A stretch of 64,000 nt of DNA from CAZWLY01 sp964634465 (GTDB lineage Bacteria; Desulfobacterota; Desulfarculia; G963662305). The position numbers and the translations under genes are program-made. Below, piece by piece: positions 62,261-64,000 of this stretch (positions are counted from its first letter, which is position 1; every line of letters starts with the position of its first letter). The stretch is from assembly GCA_964634465.1 (NCBI GenBank), contig CAZWLY010000006.1, positions 1 through 64,000 on the forward strand, written 5' to 3'. The notes beneath the pieces were generated by a model. It was not told the origin of the DNA and did no database searches. It saw only the letters and a list, made by a program, of their open reading frames with translations.

Positions 62261-62695
62261 CTAGTCGTCCCTTTCGGCGAAGTTCTTGAAGGCGTTGAGG
62301 TTGCGCTTGACCATGTTGGCCAGGGCCTCGACCTGACCCGCCAGCCTGAAGAAAATCAGCCCCGGCCCGGAAAGGGTCAGGATCTCATTGACCACCGATC
62401 CTTCTTCGATTGGCTCGATCCGCCACTCCAGGGAGGCGGCGACGCCTTTTTTGCGAACGCTGAAGGTGATCGACCTTCCCGGCCGCACCTCGTCCACGAC
62501 GGCCAGAAGGGTATAGGTCATCTTGTGCGGGGTCAGCCGGGCCTCGACGGCGTCGCCGGCCGACAGGCCTTCCCCCGCCGCTTCGGCCGACTGGCAGGCC
62601 GACCACCACCGCGGCCAATCCCCAACCCGGTTCAGCAAATCAAAGACCGCCTCGGGCGGCCGGGCGACCTCGACTCTGCCGTGCAATCTAACCAT
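62261..62695 (-). CDS. SRPBCC/polyketide cyclase-like family protein
   Basis: 144 aa. START/SRPBCC fold: VEVARPPEAVFDLLNRVGDWPRWW at the N-terminus (core PPEAVFDLLNRVGDWPRWW), WRIEPIEEGSVVNE in the middle strands and a long C-terminal helix (LANMVKRNLNAFKNFAE). The family binds hydrophobic ligands or membranes; a CoxG-like or coenzyme Q-binding-like role is possible but not supported by context. Confidence 0.8.
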   Translation of the reverse strand: MVRLHGRVEVARPPEAVFDLLNRVGDWPRWWSACQSAEAAGEGLSAGDAVEARLTPHKMTYTLLAVVDEVRPGRSITFSVRKKGVAASLEWRIEPIEEGSVVNEILTLSGPGLIFFRLAGQVEALANMVKRNLNAFKNFAERDD

Positions 62696-62798
62696 GGTCC
62701 GACCATTGTACCGAAAATCGGCCTCAGGAGTTCGATATCATTCTATCCATCCATAAAACCGAGAAAATAATTTTGATTATTTTTTGTACCAAAAAGGC

Positions 62799-62827
62799 TT
62801 GACAAGGGACTGATCCTGTCTTACTTA
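62799..62827 (+). promoter_or_regulatory. Promoter with AT-rich upstream element
   Basis: TTGACA (62799-62804), 17-bp spacer, TACTTA (62822-62827). The 40 bp just upstream (62757-62795) are strongly AT-rich against a GC-rich background, like an UP element. No coding region follows on this strand. Confidence 0.55.
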
Positions 62828-62833
62828 AAGGGT

Positions 62834-62935
62834 CCCCAAGGCGTTCTTTCCCCAAATGAGAGCGCCTTTCCCCCAACCCCAACCGCTCCCCATTAAGGGG
62901 TCTGACCCGCCCCGGGGAGCGGTTCTCCTCTTTCT
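62834..62935 (+). ncRNA. Candidate small structured RNA
   Basis: Downstream of the promoter at 62799 lie two strong hairpins: a 10-bp stem (62839-62848 with 62860-62869, one G-T pair) and a perfect 11-bp inverted repeat (62881-62891 with 62914-62924), followed by a pyrimidine-rich CTCCTCTTTC run. No open frame with a ribosome binding site exists here. It matches none of tRNA, tmRNA, SRP RNA or 6S motifs I can recall. Alternatively, the hairpins are a 3' UTR of the leftward rpe transcript, but no T-run follows on that strand. End points are approximate. Confidence 0.4.
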
Positions 62936-62987
62936 GGACCCGGCGATTTCGTGAGATTGGACTCATCGGACCGCCCGGCAAAACGAT

Positions 62988-63656
62988 TCAGCCCAGGGCC
63001 TGGGCGATGATTTCCCTGAACCGGTCGATGGTCGCCCGGTAATCGTCGGTACCGTAGATGGCCGAACCGGCCACCAGGTACTCGGCTCCGGCCCGAACCA
63101 CCTCGGCCAAGGTCTCGGGGCCGACGCCGCCGTCGATGGCCAGCTCGATCTCCCGGCCAGAGGCGGCGACCATCTCCTTGAGGGTCCGGAGCTTGTTCAG
63201 CGCCTCGGGGATGAACTTCTGGCCGCCGAAACCGGGGTTGACCGACATTATCAGCACCCGATCGAGCTTGTCCATGACGTGGCTGATCGTCGTCAGCGGC
63301 GTGGCCGGATTGAGCGCCACCCCGGCCTTGGCTCCCAGCTCGCGGATGGCGGCCAAGGTCCGATCCAGGTGGATACAGGCTTCCTGGTGGACGACGAGGA
63401 CGTCCGCCCCCGCCGACACGAAGTCCGCCAGGTAGCGCTCCGGCTCGACGATCATCAGGTGAACGTCCAGCGGCAGGTCGCTGGCCCGTCTGGCCGCCTC
63501 GACGACGAACGGGCCGATGGTGATGTTGGGTACGAAACGGCCGTCCATGACGTCGACGTGTATCTCGTCCGCCCCGGCTTCGACCACGGCCTTGATCTCC
63601 TCGCCGAGACGGGTGAAATCGGCCGACAGAATGGACGGCATGATCTTGACCGGCAT
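62988..63656 (-). CDS. rpe: Ribulose-phosphate 3-epimerase
   Basis: 222 aa, normal length. TIM barrel with PSILSADFTRLGEEI, VDVMDGRFVPN (metal His/Asp region), LDVHLMIVEPERYL, VNPGFGGQKF and AIDGGVGPET. It interconverts ribulose-5-P and xylulose-5-P in the pentose phosphate pathway. It follows the rsmB gene on the same strand by 116 bp, a common neighbour pair. GGAGGGAGGATG-type sequence lies upstream. Confidence 0.95.
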   Translation of the reverse strand: MPVKIMPSILSADFTRLGEEIKAVVEAGADEIHVDVMDGRFVPNITIGPFVVEAARRASDLPLDVHLMIVEPERYLADFVSAGADVLVVHQEACIHLDRTLAAIRELGAKAGVALNPATPLTTISHVMDKLDRVLIMSVNPGFGGQKFIPEALNKLRTLKEMVAASGREIELAIDGGVGPETLAEVVRAGAEYLVAGSAIYGTDDYRATIDRFREIIAQALG

Positions 63657-63772
63657 CCTCCCTCCAGCGGGCGGGTCTCGCCCCTCGAAAACTTACCCCA
63701 TCGGCTCGGCCGCGGTCGGGACGGCGGCGGGCCGCTGGCCCCGAATCCGGCCGGCGATGGAAAGACACGCCA

Positions 63773-64000
63773 CTATCCGCCGCGCCGAATCAGCCGGGCG
63801 ATGAAAAAGCCATCCAGATGGTGGCGATGGGGCCAGGTTACGACAAAACCGTCCTCCCCGGCAAGCCCCTGAGCCGGCGGCGGCAAAACGGCCTTGAGGT
63901 CGGCCGGCTCGAACTCCGGCCGGGCGGCCAAAAAGGAGGCCGCGACGCGCGTCGTCTCCTCGGCCGTCATCGTGCACACGGCGTAGACCAGAACCCCGCC
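63773..64000 (-). CDS. rsmB: 16S rRNA cytosine-C5 methyltransferase RsmB, C-terminal fragment (cut by window edge)
   Basis: 75 residues from the end of the gene; the rest lies beyond 64000. GGVLVYAVCTMTAEETTRVAASFL contains the conserved TC-type catalytic motif (YAVCTMTAEE). The end matches the NOL1/Sun family tail with DGFFIARLIRR. RsmB methylates C967 of 16S rRNA. Read with rpe directly downstream, this is the usual fmt-rsmB-rpe arrangement, though fmt is not visible. Confidence 0.85.
   Translation of the reverse strand, partial: GGVLVYAVCTMTAEETTRVAASFLAARPEFEPADLKAVLPPPAQGLAGEDGFVVTWPHRHHLDGFFIARLIRRGG

Overview
The window is a compact, high-GC chromosomal segment from a Gram-negative bacterium. 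Signs of a Gram-negative envelope are an ADP-heptose synthase for LPS inner core, two signal-peptide beta-barrel-like proteins ending in Phe, and lipoproteins. Several genes are typical of anaerobes: a ThiC-like protein under a cobalamin riboswitch (probable BzaF), DUF362 and DUF2284 Fe-S or metal proteins, and an AmmeMemoRadiSam-type radical SAM enzyme. Together they suggest a strict or facultative anaerobe, most simply a Desulfobacterota/Deltaproteobacteria-like lineage. That placement is inference from gene content; no 16S is present. GTG and TTG starts are common, and sigma70-type promoters (TTGACA-17-TATAAT-like) are readable.

Layout. 1-7.1 kb: tRNA-Ala(GGC), a TIM-barrel isomerase, a PAS histidine kinase, an nptA-like/rlmD operon, and an MBL hydrolase/GDPD pair. 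7.3-15.2 kb: a BI-1 family protein, an Fsr-like MFS protein, a membrane-bound class III cyclase, a multi-cluster ferredoxin, and a lytic transglycosylase with five LysM repeats. 15.3-19.3 kb: methyltransferase, AmrS-like radical SAM enzyme, radC, pyrE-like and hsp20. 19.3-26.4 kb: a gap with a two-repeat relic of a type I-E CRISPR array, then DUF362, CoA-transferase, hldE, an AT-rich foreign DUF4145-like gene, dodecin and trmO. 26.5-32 kb: cobalamin riboswitch plus ThiC-like/BzaF gene, an FmdB zinc ribbon/zincin pair, and a tandem duplicated porin-like pair. 32.1-39.6 kb: a complete five-gene oligopeptide ABC operon and a PPDK/PEPS regulatory kinase. 39.8-50.3 kb: surface or glycan genes (three glycosyltransferase-like proteins, a sulfotransferase, a phosphatase), a transporter-HEAT-cNMP-binding fusion and a cyclase-TPR protein. 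50.3-55.3 kb: a TPP-riboswitch-controlled divergent Nramp-like transporter followed by DUF2284 and P-loop genes, then a cysE-cysK operon. 55.4-64 kb: a NEW3/ABC exporter operon, an SSF symporter behind a possible attenuator, dinB, a small Cys protein, SRPBCC, rpe and the 3' end of rsmB.

The most unusual points are: (a) a TPP riboswitch with terminator platform reading into an Nramp-fold transporter that has lost the canonical metal ligands, a candidate thiamine or thiamine-precursor transport locus; (b) a B12 riboswitch with terminator platform in front of a ThiC paralogue, fitting anaerobic lower-ligand (5-hydroxybenzimidazole) synthesis; (c) the CRISPR relic with an exact 61-bp period and no cas genes; (d) a probable small structured RNA near 62.8 kb. 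No prophage or complete insertion sequence was seen.
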